Source of the DNA: Telmatospirillum sp.
GTDB lineage: Bacteria; Pseudomonadota; Alphaproteobacteria; Rhodospirillales; Magnetospirillaceae
NCBI GenBank assembly: GCA_009712185.1
Contig: WASQ01000054.1
Coordinates: forward strand, 1 to 64,000
Direction: 5' to 3'
Length of the DNA: 64,000 nucleotides
Shown: one piece after another, positions 54,284 to 63,888 of the stretch
Position numbering within the stretch: position 1 is the stretch's first letter
How the letters are laid out: every line of letters begins with the position of its first letter
Made by a program: the position numbers and the translations under genes
Notes under the pieces: model-generated
Told to the model about the DNA's origin: nothing
The model's input: the letters and a program-made list of their open reading frames with translations, nothing else
Database searches by the model: none

Positions 54284-55894
54284 ATGCTCGGACGCATGAT
54301 GTCCCTTCCCTTGTCGATCCCGTCCATCCTCGACTTCGCCGACCGCTTCTATCCGAAGGTCCAGATCGTATCCCGGACGGTCGAGGGTCCCATCCACCGC
54401 TACACTTACGCCGACGCCGCCCGCCGGGTCGCAAGGCTGGCCAACGTTCTGACGCGCCTCGGGGTTGGCCGGGGCGACATCGTCGGCACGCTGGCCTGGA
54501 ACGGCTACCGCCATGTCGAGCTTTATTACGCCATCGCCGGAATCGGCGCGGTCTGCCACACGGTCAACCCCAGGCTGTTTCCCGAACAGATCCATTTCAT
54601 TATCAACCATGCCCGCGACCGCTATGTGTTTGTCGATCTGACCTTCGTCCCCCTGTTGGAAAAACTGGCCGAGCGGTTACCGTCCGTCCAGGGCTACATC
54701 ATCCTCACCGACCGCGACCATATGCCGCAGACCTCTCTCTCGCCGGTCCACTGCTACGAGGATCTTCTGGAACCGGAACCGGAAACGTTTCCGTGGCCCG
54801 ACATCGATGAACGTCAGGCGGCGTCCTTGTGCTACACCTCGGGGACCACGGGAGACCCGCGGGGCGTCCTCTACAGCCACCGGTCCACCGTGTTGCATGC
54901 CATGGCGATCAAGGCGGCGGACGCCTTCGGGCTGGGTGCGCGCGACGTGGGTCTGGCAGTGGTGCCGATGTTCCATGTCAATGCCTGGGGCATGCCCTAT
55001 GTGGCGCCCATGAGCGGCGCCACCATGGTGCTGCCCGGCCCGGCATTGGACGGCGCCAGTCTGGCCGGGCTGATCACGTCCGAGGGGGTCACCGTGGCCG
55101 CCGGTGTTCCCACCGTCTGGATGTCCCTTCTGGCGCATGTCCGTCAGCAGGGGGGCAGTCTCGCGCCGCTCAACCGGGTGATCGTCGGCGGATCGGCCTG
55201 CCCGGCCGCCCTGATGGACCAGTTCGCCGCCCTGGGGGTCGAGACCATTCACGCCTGGGGGATGACCGAAACCAGTCCGCTGGGGACCATCAACCAGCCG
55301 ACGCGGGCCACGCTGCGCCTGCCCGAGGCGGAGCAGGACGCTATCCATCACAAGCAAGGGCGTCCGCTTTACGGCGTGGATCTCGCCATCGTCGGACCCG
55401 ACGGCGCCGAACTGCCGTTTGACGGCACCAGTTTCGGGCCGCTCCGGATCAGGGGACACTGGGTCTGCGACGGCTATTACCGGATGGAAACTTCTCCCAG
55501 TCATGGCGACAGCGGATGGTTCGACACCGGCGACGTCGCGACCATCGACCCCTATGGCTATATGCAGATCGTCGACCGGGTGAAGGATGTCATCAAGTCC
55601 GGCGGGGAATGGATCAGCTCGATCGAACTGGAAAATATCGCGATCGCCCATCCCGCCGTGTTCGAGGCCGCCGCCATCGCCCGGCCCGACCCGAAATGGG
55701 GCGAACGGCCGCTGGTGATCGTGGTCCTGCGGCCCGGCCACAAGGCGACGGAGGAGGATATCCGCGAATTTTATCGGGGCCGGGTCGCCAAATGGTGTGA
55801 ACCCGACAAGGTGATCATCGCCGAGGAATTGCCGCACACCGCGACCGGCAAGATCCTGAAGCAGGCGCTGCGCCGCCTCTATGCCGGGGCATAA
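54284..55894 (+). CDS. Medium/long-chain acyl-CoA synthetase (AMP-forming)
   Basis: ANL-superfamily enzyme of 536 residues activating a fatty acid with ATP and CoA. P-loop [18 protein letters not shown] (about residue 185), motif [28 protein letters not shown] and the C-terminal catalytic Lys in [18 protein letters not shown] sits before ATG 54284. AMP-ligases with [11 protein letters not shown] resemble the AlkK/FadK-like medium-chain group. Confidence 0.93.
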   Translation: MLGRMMSLPLSIPSILDFADRFYPKVQIVSRTVEGPIHRYTYADAARRVARLANVLTRLGVGRGDIVGTLAWNGYRHVELYYAIAGIGAVCHTVNPRLFPEQIHFIINHARDRYVFVDLTFVPLLEKLAERLPSVQGYIILTDRDHMPQTSLSPVHCYEDLLEPEPETFPWPDIDERQAASLCYTSGTTGDPRGVLYSHRSTVLHAMAIKAADAFGLGARDVGLAVVPMFHVNAWGMPYVAPMSGATMVLPGPALDGASLAGLITSEGVTVAAGVPTVWMSLLAHVRQQGGSLAPLNRVIVGGSACPAALMDQFAALGVETIHAWGMTETSPLGTINQPTRATLRLPEAEQDAIHHKQGRPLYGVDLAIVGPDGAELPFDGTSFGPLRIRGHWVCDGYYRMETSPSHGDSGWFDTGDVATIDPYGYMQIVDRVKDVIKSGGEWISSIELENIAIAHPAVFEAAAIARPDPKWGERPLVIVVLRPGHKATEEDIREFYRGRVAKWCEPDKVIIAEELPHTATGKILKQALRRLYAGA

Positions 55895-55912
55895 CCGGCC
55901 CCGGGGCAGACC

Positions 55913-56881
55913 TCAGGGAATCGCCTGGAGCCGCTGATAGAGATCCCCCGACCAGGTGAAGGCCGTTCCCGTCAGCAGCGGAGCGGCCTTCACCCGGAAG
56001 GCATCGCGGTCCACCGGCACCAGGGTCAGCCCAAAGGACCCGGGATGCATTTCGATATCGCGTTCACGGGCCCGCATCCGGGAGGACAGGCGACGCGACA
56101 GCCGGTCGAACAGATCGCGCACCAGCGCCTGATGATCGGGGCTGAGGCGGGCGAGGCTCCTGGCGCCGATGATCACGATCGTGGTGTCGATGAGATGCCC
56201 GGTCAGCATCACGCAGGGAGCCACCTTGTTGAATCGGAAGTCGACGATGGCGGGCAGCGGATTCTCCTCCGCCGCCACATCGCCGTTCTTCAGGGCGTCG
56301 AACGTCTGGGCGATCGGCACCGGCACCGGATTGGCGCCCAGTTCGCGGAACAGGCGCAGCATGATCGGCGCGTTGGGCACCCGCAGTCGCAGCCCCGACA
56401 GTGCCCCGATCCCGGGAAGCGGCCGGGCCGCATTCAGATGGCGGGTCCCGTAATAGTAATAGCCCAGCACCACCATGCCGCTTGCCGTCTCGTAACTGGC
56501 GGCAAGGTCGCGTGCCAGCGCGCTGTCGCGGAAATGCTGCCAGTGATCGAAGTCGCGGAAATTGTAAGGTGCGCTCAGAAGGCCGATCGGCGCGTAATCG
56601 CGCGCCGCGAACAACGCCCCGGCAAAGGTCATGTCGGCCCGTCCGGCACCGATCGCCTCGATCAGGCGGGTGTCCTGATCGCCCAGTTGCCCGTTCGGAA
56701 TGATCTTGAGTTCGATCTGGTGCTGGCTGCGCCGCGCCAGTTCCTCCCTGGCCTCGAGAAGCGCCTGCTGCTGCACCGATGTTTCAGGGTACATATGGGC
56801 GAACACCAGGGTTTCCGTCGCCCGTGCCGGAAGGCCGGCGGTCACCAAGGCCAGACAGAGGATGGTCGCGAGACGCCCCAT
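55913..56881 (-). CDS. TRAP-type substrate-binding protein (DctP family), orphan
   Basis: A 322-residue periplasmic binding protein with a signal peptide (cleavage near ARA-TE). The DctP pattern is seen in LVFAHMYPETSVQQQALLEA, LGDQDTRLIEAIGAGRADM, GLRLRVPNAPIMLRLFRELG with the ligand-binding Arg, and TFDALKNGDVAAEENP. No DctQ or DctM membrane subunits are encoded nearby. Instead it sits 14 bases after the sensor kinase, so it likely serves as a periplasmic ligand receptor for it. Confidence 0.88.
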   Translation of the reverse strand: MGRLATILCLALVTAGLPARATETLVFAHMYPETSVQQQALLEAREELARRSQHQIELKIIPNGQLGDQDTRLIEAIGAGRADMTFAGALFAARDYAPIGLLSAPYNFRDFDHWQHFRDSALARDLAASYETASGMVVLGYYYYGTRHLNAARPLPGIGALSGLRLRVPNAPIMLRLFRELGANPVPVPIAQTFDALKNGDVAAEENPLPAIVDFRFNKVAPCVMLTGHLIDTTIVIIGARSLARLSPDHQALVRDLFDRLSRRLSSRMRARERDIEMHPGSFGLTLVPVDRDAFRVKAAPLLTGTAFTWSGDLYQRLQAIP

Positions 56882-56895
56882 GATCCTTCTCCCCT

Positions 56896-58626
56896 TCAGA
56901 CGGCGGGCGGTCCCGATAACGGGACCGGTGGCGAAGCCTGCGGTGACACTTGTGGCCGATCGGGGGCCGTCGCGGTTCCGGACGCCGGAAAGACCGTTGA
57001 CGCCGGCGCCGGCTGCGCGGGCGCGATGAGGGGAACGGTCACGGTGAACCGGGCCCCGTCACCCGGCCGGCTGGCGACGTCGATGGTGCCGCCCAGGACA
57101 TGGACGACGATACCGTGAACAATGTTCAGGCCGAGGCCGCTGCCCCCCTTGCCGAACCGCGTGGTGAAGAAGGGCTCGAACAGATGGGGCATATGCTCCG
57201 GCAGAATCCCTTTGCCATTGTCGGCAACCACCATCACCGCCCGGTCCCCCTCCCGCGCGGCCTCGATGACGACCGTTCCCTCGCGCCCGCCCTCCAGGCC
57301 GTGGATGATGGCGTTGCCCAGCAGATTGCCGATCACCTGCCCCAGGGGCCCGGGGAAACTGTCCATCTCGATGCCGGACGGGGCCCGCACCTCAAGATGG
57401 ATGGCCTGATGCTTGAACTGCGGCATGGTGGTCTGAACCACCTGATGGATGATTTCCGCGAGATCCAATCGCCGTCGTGAGCTGCTGGTCTGGTCGACGG
57501 CGACCTGCTTGAACGTCCGGATCAGGTCGCTGGCCCGTTCCAGCGTCATCGCCATCAATCCGCTGGCCCGGCCGACGCGGTCGACGAAGGCGTCGAGGTC
57601 GGACTTGCGCAACTGGTTATCCCCGACCTTCCGGGAAAACTCCCGATGTGCCTCGACCAGAGTGGTCGCCACGGTGTAGGCGGAGCCCAGGGGCGTGTTG
57701 ATCTCGTGGGACACACCCGCCACCATGCGGCCAAGTGCCGCCAGACGCTCGGCCTCCAGCAGTTCCCGTTCGGCTGTTTGCAACCGGCGCAGGCTCTCCT
57801 TCTCGTCCTCGATCAGCCGGTGACGTTCCAGAAGCCGTTCGCGCAATTCGTGAAGCGCCATCGACATGACGCCGATCTCGTCGCGCCGGTGTCCCGCCGG
57901 GGCGGCCTCGGCGGCGACGGTCAGGTCGTCCTCCGCCATGCGCCGCATCACCGCGGTCAGGTCGGTCACCGGCTTGGTCACGCCGCGGACGATGAAGACC
58001 CCCAGAAGGCAGGACAGCACCAGTGTCCCGGCCGACACCACCAGGATCGTCACGGCCGTCGCATCATAAATGCGCTTGCTGCTTCCCGCCGCCCGCGCGC
58101 CCCGATCGGACGCCAGGGCCATGGTTTCACGCAGGCGGTCGCGTGCCGCCCGGAAGTCGCGTTCGCCCTCGGCATTGTAGATGGTGCGCGCCTCCTCCAT
58201 GCCGCCACCGCGGAAGACGTGCCACAGCATGTTCCGACTGCGCGCCTGATAGGATTTCCAGGCCTCGTCGAAGGCGGCAATCACACTGTCCTCGCTCGGA
58301 CCATGGATCCTTGAGCGTTCGTAGACATTGCGCAGCACATAGACCTGGTCGCGGGCGTTCCACAGCAGTTCCTCGGATGACAGGCGCTCGGTTTCGTCCT
58401 GGGTCAGAAGGCTGCGACCTTCGATGACGCGGTAGTTTTCCACCGCCGACATCATGTCGCCCAGGATGCCGATCGACGGCAGCCAGACGTCGCGGATCGC
58501 CGCCGTCTGGTCGTTGACCCGGCCAAGCGCGACAATCGCGGCGCCGCCCGACAGGATGTCGAGCGACAAGACGATGGCGAAGGCGCCATAAACCTTGGCC
58601 CGGAGCGTCAGGTCGCGGATGCGCAT
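56896..58626 (-). CDS. Sensor histidine kinase with HAMP
   Basis: 576 residues. N-terminal helix, a periplasmic 4-helix-bundle-like region (about 35-180), second helix (about 190-212), HAMP (about 212-268), a coiled coil, then HisKA-like AALGRMVAGVSHEINTPLG with phospho-His (about residue 305) and an HATPase_c with NLLGNAIIHGLEGG, DNGKGIL and GKGGSGLGLN. C-terminal 40 residues are Pro/Ala-rich. Expressed between the REC-EAL gene and the DctP-like gene; phosphotransfer to the REC domain is expected. Confidence 0.93.
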   Translation of the reverse strand: MRIRDLTLRAKVYGAFAIVLSLDILSGGAAIVALGRVNDQTAAIRDVWLPSIGILGDMMSAVENYRVIEGRSLLTQDETERLSSEELLWNARDQVYVLRNVYERSRIHGPSEDSVIAAFDEAWKSYQARSRNMLWHVFRGGGMEEARTIYNAEGERDFRAARDRLRETMALASDRGARAAGSSKRIYDATAVTILVVSAGTLVLSCLLGVFIVRGVTKPVTDLTAVMRRMAEDDLTVAAEAAPAGHRRDEIGVMSMALHELRERLLERHRLIEDEKESLRRLQTAERELLEAERLAALGRMVAGVSHEINTPLGSAYTVATTLVEAHREFSRKVGDNQLRKSDLDAFVDRVGRASGLMAMTLERASDLIRTFKQVAVDQTSSSRRRLDLAEIIHQVVQTTMPQFKHQAIHLEVRAPSGIEMDSFPGPLGQVIGNLLGNAIIHGLEGGREGTVVIEAAREGDRAVMVVADNGKGILPEHMPHLFEPFFTTRFGKGGSGLGLNIVHGIVVHVLGGTIDVASRPGDGARFTVTVPLIAPAQPAPASTVFPASGTATAPDRPQVSPQASPPVPLSGPPAV

Positions 58627-58644
58627 GAACCGCCTCCTCCCCCG

Positions 58645-60834
58645 TCAGGCTCTCCGTTGCTCCAGCCAGCGGGCCAGATCCTCCGGCTCATGCGGCCGGG
58701 AATAGAAAAATCCCTGGACATTGCCGATACCGGCATCCCTGACCGCGCCCAGATGCTCCTCGGTCTCGACCCCTTCGGCGATGGTTTCCAGCCCGAGGCC
58801 GTTGCAGATTTCCCCGATGGAGCGGAGCATCGACCGGGCCTTGGGATCGCTCGATACCTCCAGCAGGAAGGACCGGTCGATCTTCACCACGTCGAGCGGC
58901 ATCAGCCGGATCATCGACAGGGAGGAATGGCCGGTGCCGAAATCATCGAGCGCGATCTTATAGCCCAGCGCCGCCGCCTCGCGCAGTTGCGAGATCGCTC
59001 CTTCGCCATCCAGCAGCGCGGACTCGGTGATCTCCCACTCTACCATCCCGGGCGACAGCCCCTCGGCCCGGACGATCCGGTGAAGGCCGGCCAGGCTGTC
59101 GGACCGGCGGAGCTGCACCGGCGAAATATTGATCGCCACCCGATCGATCACCCCGGTAGTCAGGAACGGCCGCATGTCCCGGCAGGCCCGGCGTGTCACC
59201 CATTTTCCGAGATCGGCGATCAGGCCCGTGGCTTCCGCCACCGGAATGAACAGCGCCGGCGACACCGGCCCCCGGATCGGGTGGCGCCAGCGCAGCAGGG
59301 CCTCGACCGCGACCACCCTGCCGCTGCCAAGCTGGATCTGCGGTTGGTAGCACAGATAGATCTGGTCGTTTTCCATGGCCTCGCGCAGCTCATGGGCCAG
59401 AAGAATGCGGGACCGCTGACTGTCCTCGATCTCGGGAGTGTAGGCGGTGATCCCTCCCAGCCGCGCCTGCTGCGCCTTGTGCAGGGCGGTTTCGGCGCGC
59501 CGGATCAGTTCGCGGCCGCTGATCGGCCCGGAGGGCGCCAGCGCATAGCCGAAGGACAGCCCGACCCAGAGCGTCCGGCTGCCGACCGTCAGTGGCAGTT
59601 CGATCCGCTGCATGGCGGCCAGGGGGTCCGTCCCGGCTCCGCCATCGAGCAGGACCGCGAAAACGTCGCTGAACAGGCAGCCGATCGCCTCGGCCTGCGG
59701 CTGCACCTCGGCCAGACGCAGCGACAGGGCGCGCAGAACCTCCTCGCCGAACCGGTGTCCCAGCAGGATGACATAGTCGAAATAGCGGTCGATGCCGATG
59801 GCGAGAACGCCAAGGGATTGTCCCGCGGCAAGCCGTTCCTCGATGGTCCGTTCGAACCGGACCCGGGTGGGCAGGCCGGTGACGCGGTCGACATAGGCGG
59901 CGGCCGACGCGGCCTCGAACAGCCGGACATTCTCGAACCCCAGCGACACATTGCGGCAGTAGAGCAGCAGAAGCTCCCGGTCCAGCGGCCGGAGTTCGGT
60001 CCGGCCGCGGACATAAATCGCCCCGATCCAGTCATCGCCCGCGATGAACAGCGCCATGTCGTCGGCGCCCGTCACCTCCGCCCGCCGCTTGAGGGCCAGG
60101 GCGATGGACTGCGCCGCCTGGGGATCATCGATCTCGGAAACCGGACGATCCACCGCGTCGGCATATTTGCCGGCCGCCCCCACCACCACGGGCTCACCGC
60201 CGGTGGCGCGCTGGGCGACACAGACCAGCCCGTCCGGCTCGACATGAAGATGGGCCGCGATCTGCGTGACGACACCCCGCGCGAAATCATCGATCCCCCT
60301 GCGGCGCATCATCTCCGACGACGCCTCGATCACCATCCGGAGGCCGCGCCGGTTCATCTCCAGCGCGATGATCTGCTGATAGGACCGGATCGCGCAGGCC
60401 ACCGCCGTCCACAGGCGCACCTGGGTCAGCTCGGACTTTTCCTTGTAGTCGTTGATGTCGAACCGCCGGATCACCTCCATGGGCGGCGCATATCCCGGCT
60501 GCCCGGTCCGCAGGATGATGCGGATGGCGCTGTTGCCCATGACCTCGCGGATCTCGCGGACAAGATCGAACCCGGCATGCTCGGTCTCCATCACGACGTC
60601 GAGAAGCAGGCAGGCCATATCGGGCGTGGTCTCGACCAGCCGCCGGCCGGACTCGCGCGAATTGGCATAGACAATGGAAATCGGGCGCCCCTCGAACAGG
60701 GTCCCCTCCAGCGCGATCCGCGTCGCCTCGAACACCGACGGCTCGTCGTCGACGACGCCGATGATCCACGGCGACAGGGATTCGCCCTGCCCGGGCGACG
60801 GCTCCTCGGCCAGGAACGTCACGACGTCGCTCAT
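58645..60834 (-). CDS. Response regulator with DUF3369, GGDEF and EAL domains
   Basis: 729-residue cytosolic protein. REC domain with phospho-Asp in CLLLDVVMETEHAG (about residue 78), DUF3369 (about 160-300), a GGDEF-like domain (about 315-470) whose signature is FSDVF instead of GGDEF and so probably inactive as a cyclase, and an EAL domain (about 480-725) with intact VEALLRWRHP, NISPVQLRRS, ITESALLDGE, LDDFGTGHSSLS, VKIDRSF and AEGVETEE. It should degrade c-di-GMP under control of the adjacent kinase. Confidence 0.93.
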   Translation of the reverse strand: MSDVVTFLAEEPSPGQGESLSPWIIGVVDDEPSVFEATRIALEGTLFEGRPISIVYANSRESGRRLVETTPDMACLLLDVVMETEHAGFDLVREIREVMGNSAIRIILRTGQPGYAPPMEVIRRFDINDYKEKSELTQVRLWTAVACAIRSYQQIIALEMNRRGLRMVIEASSEMMRRRGIDDFARGVVTQIAAHLHVEPDGLVCVAQRATGGEPVVVGAAGKYADAVDRPVSEIDDPQAAQSIALALKRRAEVTGADDMALFIAGDDWIGAIYVRGRTELRPLDRELLLLYCRNVSLGFENVRLFEAASAAAYVDRVTGLPTRVRFERTIEERLAAGQSLGVLAIGIDRYFDYVILLGHRFGEEVLRALSLRLAEVQPQAEAIGCLFSDVFAVLLDGGAGTDPLAAMQRIELPLTVGSRTLWVGLSFGYALAPSGPISGRELIRRAETALHKAQQARLGGITAYTPEIEDSQRSRILLAHELREAMENDQIYLCYQPQIQLGSGRVVAVEALLRWRHPIRGPVSPALFIPVAEATGLIADLGKWVTRRACRDMRPFLTTGVIDRVAINISPVQLRRSDSLAGLHRIVRAEGLSPGMVEWEITESALLDGEGAISQLREAAALGYKIALDDFGTGHSSLSMIRLMPLDVVKIDRSFLLEVSSDPKARSMLRSIGEICNGLGLETIAEGVETEEHLGAVRDAGIGNVQGFFYSRPHEPEDLARWLEQRRA

Positions 60835-61055
60835 CCTCTCCCTCCCGCTCTCCGGACAAATCCGCGCCGGCTTTGTAAAACCGCCGGTCTGTTGGGACGC
60901 TGCGTCCGTTATCCGCCCTGGAGTCTTTCTATTTCGTTGATGATCCTTTCCGCAAAACCATAGCGCGACAGCCTGGAAACGCCGTCCAGGCCATCACCTC
61001 CGAGATCTGCCACTTTGACGATAGTCGCAAAGAGCGCGCGTCGCAGTGATATCGC

Positions 61056-61970
61056 TCACTCTCCGGCAGCGGCGCCGGGATCGTCGCCAGCCGCCAGCCG
61101 GGCCAGCGCCAGCGCGCCCTCACGGCTGGCGGCACCGCAGACGAATCGGGCGGGATGGCAGAAGGTGGCGTCGGCTACACCGGTGATCCGGGCCAGTTCG
61201 GCATCGCGCAGGCCCGCCCAGGCGTCGGGCAGCGGCCGCCGCTGGGCGAAAGATCCGGGCTCCGGCGGAACCGCGCTGCAAGTCCAGGCTTTGCCGGCGG
61301 GGCGAACGACGTAAAGAAGGCTGTCGAGCCCCAGTGTGAAGACGGCGTCCTCCCAGGGGACGCGGCGATCCAGCACCAGGATGGCCGGATCGGAGGACTG
61401 CGCCCGGGCGGCCGAAACGGTTTCCTCCGCCAGAACAGCAGCATAGGCGCGCGCGCAGGCGCGCTCCAGGATCATGCCCGCCAGCCGCGCGGCCTCGCAA
61501 AAGGAGTCCGTCTCGTCCCGCCCCTCCTCGGCGAAGGTCGGGTTCCACGCTTCGAGAAGCGCCGAGACATGGCCCGGCATCTGCAGGGCGGCGCCGTTAT
61601 CCATCAGATCGACATCGCGCACCAGCCCGGCGTCGACGGACCGCCAGACCCGCTCAACCCCGGCCGGAGCGACGGGAGCCGGCAGGGCGGCGGTCACGAC
61701 CTCGCGGCCGAAGGCGCGCCACACAAGGCCTGCCGAACTATAGGGCGCGCCGGCGGTCCGGAGGGGCCTGTCGCGCATGTGGTGGTCATAACGGCGCGCG
61801 GCCGGATCGAAAATCCCGCCGACGTCGAAGACCACGTCGGCACCGGACAGACCGGCCTCGTCGCGCGTCCGGATCAGAGTAACCTGCCCCCCGGTGGCGG
61901 CATGGAGCATGGCGAAGGCGAAGATATCGTCGGCATGGAAGGTGCCATTATGGGTTGCGACGGTCAGCAA
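61056..61970 (-). CDS. MYG1 family protein
   Basis: 304-residue metal-dependent hydrolase-like protein (UPF0160). It starts MLTVATHNGTFHADDIFAFA, with the FHADD-type metal motif, followed by FDVGGIFDPAARRYDHHMRD carrying DHH-like ligands. Eukaryotic MYG1 is a 3'-5' RNA exonuclease; bacterial function is not settled. The gap 60835-61055 to the REC-EAL gene holds no clear feature. Confidence 0.9.
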   Translation of the reverse strand: MLTVATHNGTFHADDIFAFAMLHAATGGQVTLIRTRDEAGLSGADVVFDVGGIFDPAARRYDHHMRDRPLRTAGAPYSSAGLVWRAFGREVVTAALPAPVAPAGVERVWRSVDAGLVRDVDLMDNGAALQMPGHVSALLEAWNPTFAEEGRDETDSFCEAARLAGMILERACARAYAAVLAEETVSAARAQSSDPAILVLDRRVPWEDAVFTLGLDSLLYVVRPAGKAWTCSAVPPEPGSFAQRRPLPDAWAGLRDAELARITGVADATFCHPARFVCGAASREGALALARLAAGDDPGAAAGE

Positions 61971-62074
61971 GGGGACATCCCTCCGGGCTGTTGATCGGAC
62001 ATGTCTCCGGCCGGTATCGCCAGAGAAAGACCGCCAAAGTCATAAGGGACGCCGGCGCTCCTGCGCAACCCCGG

Positions 62075-62797
62075 TCAATCCCCGTCGCCGGCCCAACGCT
62101 CCACCAGCCGCTCCACCGCGACATTCTCGCCGACCGACAGGGCGCACAACCGGGACAGATGGGTGTGGGAAAGACCGGTTTCCTCCGCCCAGGCATTGAA
62201 CTGGTCCTGGATCTTCCGGAAATCGCGCTTCGAGGTCGGATTTTCGGCGATATCGAGACCCGCGTCGCGCAAACAGAGCACCACGTCGCGGGACAGGACA
62301 AAGCCGTCCACCCCGATGAAACGCAGAAAATACTGTCCCGTCCTGCCCCCGAGCCGGTCGCCCTGTTTCGCCAGCAGGTCCAGGAGGCCGATCTGATCGG
62401 TCGCGGGCCAGCCCGCCAGAAACCGGCCGAATCCGCCCTCGCGCGCCGACACCTCGGAGACAAACCGCGCATTGCGGGCAACGGCCATGATCTTGCGGCC
62501 ATTGCGGACGATGCGGCGGTCGGACGCCAGATGATCCCAGAAGTCCGGGGGCTGGAACAAAAGACTCCCGGGGGCGAACCCCAGGAACGCCTCCTCGAAC
62601 CCCGGCCATTTGGTGTCGATGACGGTCCAGGCGAAACCCGAACAGAAAATCCGGCGGGTCATTTCCGCCAGCACCCGGTCGTCCGTTGTTTTCTCCAGCG
62701 CCTCCCGGGATGGACGAGGGGGCAGCAGACGCGCCAACGCCTCTTCCCCGCCCTTGCGGCGGGCGGCCCTGGCGCGGATTTCGGCAATTGGCGTCAT
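62075..62797 (-). CDS. DNA-3-methyladenine glycosylase I-like protein
   Basis: 240 residues from ATG 62797. The HhH-type glycosylase fold is suggested by FCSGFAWTVIDTKWPGFEEA and LLFQPPDFWDHLASDRRIVR, similar to Tag family members, with the central NGRKIMAVARNARF helix. The N-terminal Cys zinc ligand typical of E. coli Tag is not seen, so substrate may differ. ATG 62797 matches the usual start; longer forms add basic, unconserved sequence. Confidence 0.8.
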   Translation of the reverse strand: MTPIAEIRARAARRKGGEEALARLLPPRPSREALEKTTDDRVLAEMTRRIFCSGFAWTVIDTKWPGFEEAFLGFAPGSLLFQPPDFWDHLASDRRIVRNGRKIMAVARNARFVSEVSAREGGFGRFLAGWPATDQIGLLDLLAKQGDRLGGRTGQYFLRFIGVDGFVLSRDVVLCLRDAGLDIAENPTSKRDFRKIQDQFNAWAEETGLSHTHLSRLCALSVGENVAVERLVERWAGDGD

Positions 62798-62990
62798 CGA
62801 TGGATTCTCTCTCCGGCCGCCTCCAGCCCGACGGGAGGCCCGTCCGTTATCGGCACCCCCTCCCCTTCTGTCAATCGCCGCCAAGACAGATCCGGGGGCG
62901 CACGCTCAGAGGAACACGGCTCAGGACGTGCACCGTCCGTCGACCGGATGACAGTCCGGGATCGTCGCCTTCGTGGCGACGCCCCCCGCC

Positions 62991-63230
62991 TCAATCGCGC
63001 CCGAGCCGGGCCCGGAGACCGGGATGGCCGGCCCAGGCCGGCATGGTGGCCATATAGGCGAGAGTCTGCCGTTCCGCGTCTGCGCGCGATGCCCCCCGCC
63101 GTTCCTGCCAGCTCACCATGCGGTCGAACCGGGTCTCGAAATCCTGCAGATCCCCGTTTTCATCGACGCAGTGACAGCAATAGACACCGCTTTCGATCGG
63201 CATCCCGCAGCTTTCGCAATGATAGGTCAT
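62991..63230 (-). CDS. Small zinc-ribbon protein
   Basis: 79 residues starting MTYHCESCGMPIESGVYCCH. Two CxxC knuckles (CESC and CCHC) bind zinc; NGDLQDFETRFDRMVSWQER follows, a pattern shared with uncharacterised zinc-ribbon proteins. It precedes, on the same strand, a MarR gene by 44 bases in the upstream direction. Role unknown. Confidence 0.8.
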   Translation of the reverse strand: MTYHCESCGMPIESGVYCCHCVDENGDLQDFETRFDRMVSWQERRGASRADAERQTLAYMATMPAWAGHPGLRARLGRD

Positions 63231-63274
63231 AAGCGTCTCCCAATGTCCGTTGCCGACCCGCGGACGGGCCATCC

Positions 63275-63766
63275 TCATCCCCGGTCGATATCCGGCGTCG
63301 CCCGGGGGTCCGGATCCGCCTCCGGTGGCGGCGGGGGATCGGCGCGCAGCAGCTCCGTCATCCGGTCCAAGAGGCGGATCAGGTCCGCCCGCTCCGACGG
63401 TGTGAAACCGGCGGCGGCCGCATCCAGGCGACGCAGGTCGAGAACCCGCTCCGCTTCGGCGAGCCTTGCCATCCCCGGCCCCGACAGCCACAGCAGATGC
63501 CGGCGGCCGTCGGCGGGATCGCGATCACGCTCGATCAGGCCGGCCGTGACCAGCGGCTCGATCATCTCGCTCAGCGTCGATGCCGCCCGGTCGAAATGAC
63601 GGGTCAGCTCTCCGATCGTCGCCGGACCGGCCTGCGCCAGATGCTGCAACAAGGCCACGGTTTCGGGAGTGAGGCGGTCGCGCCGATCCCGGATCCGCCG
63701 AACGGCAAGACGATAGGTGGCGCGGAACAGACAATCGAACCGCCGGGCGAAATCACCGGTTTCCAT
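63275..63766 (-). CDS. MarR family transcriptional regulator
   Basis: 163 residues with a winged helix at about 25-115: LTPETVALLQHLAQAGPATI, ELTRHFDRAASTLSEMIEPL and wing GLIERDRDPADGRRHLLWLS. Long C-terminal helix for dimerisation, then a Pro/Asp-rich tail. Cotranscription with the zinc-ribbon gene is likely. Diverges from the rlmL-like gene over a 122-base gap. Confidence 0.88.
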   Translation of the reverse strand: METGDFARRFDCLFRATYRLAVRRIRDRRDRLTPETVALLQHLAQAGPATIGELTRHFDRAASTLSEMIEPLVTAGLIERDRDPADGRRHLLWLSGPGMARLAEAERVLDLRRLDAAAAGFTPSERADLIRLLDRMTELLRADPPPPPEADPDPRATPDIDRG

Positions 63767-63888
63767 GACATGACGTTAGGCCCGGGAGAACCCTTCGTAA
63801 ATCCCGAACGATCCGTTTCAACGGCATGATCTCCGCGCCATCGCGGCGGGATTCGACAGGCCGGTGCTCTTCGGGATATGTAGGCGTC

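Noticed and set aside
58645-60834. Active diguanylate cyclase
   Set aside because: The GGDEF signature is FSDVF, so only the EAL half is expected to be active.
58657-60963. Long open frame opposite the REC-EAL gene, and similar long antiparallel frames opposite thrS, leuA, pheS and others
   Set aside because: They mirror real genes in a GC-rich genome, are rich in Arg/Gly/His/Gln, and lack domain motifs and ribosome binding sites.
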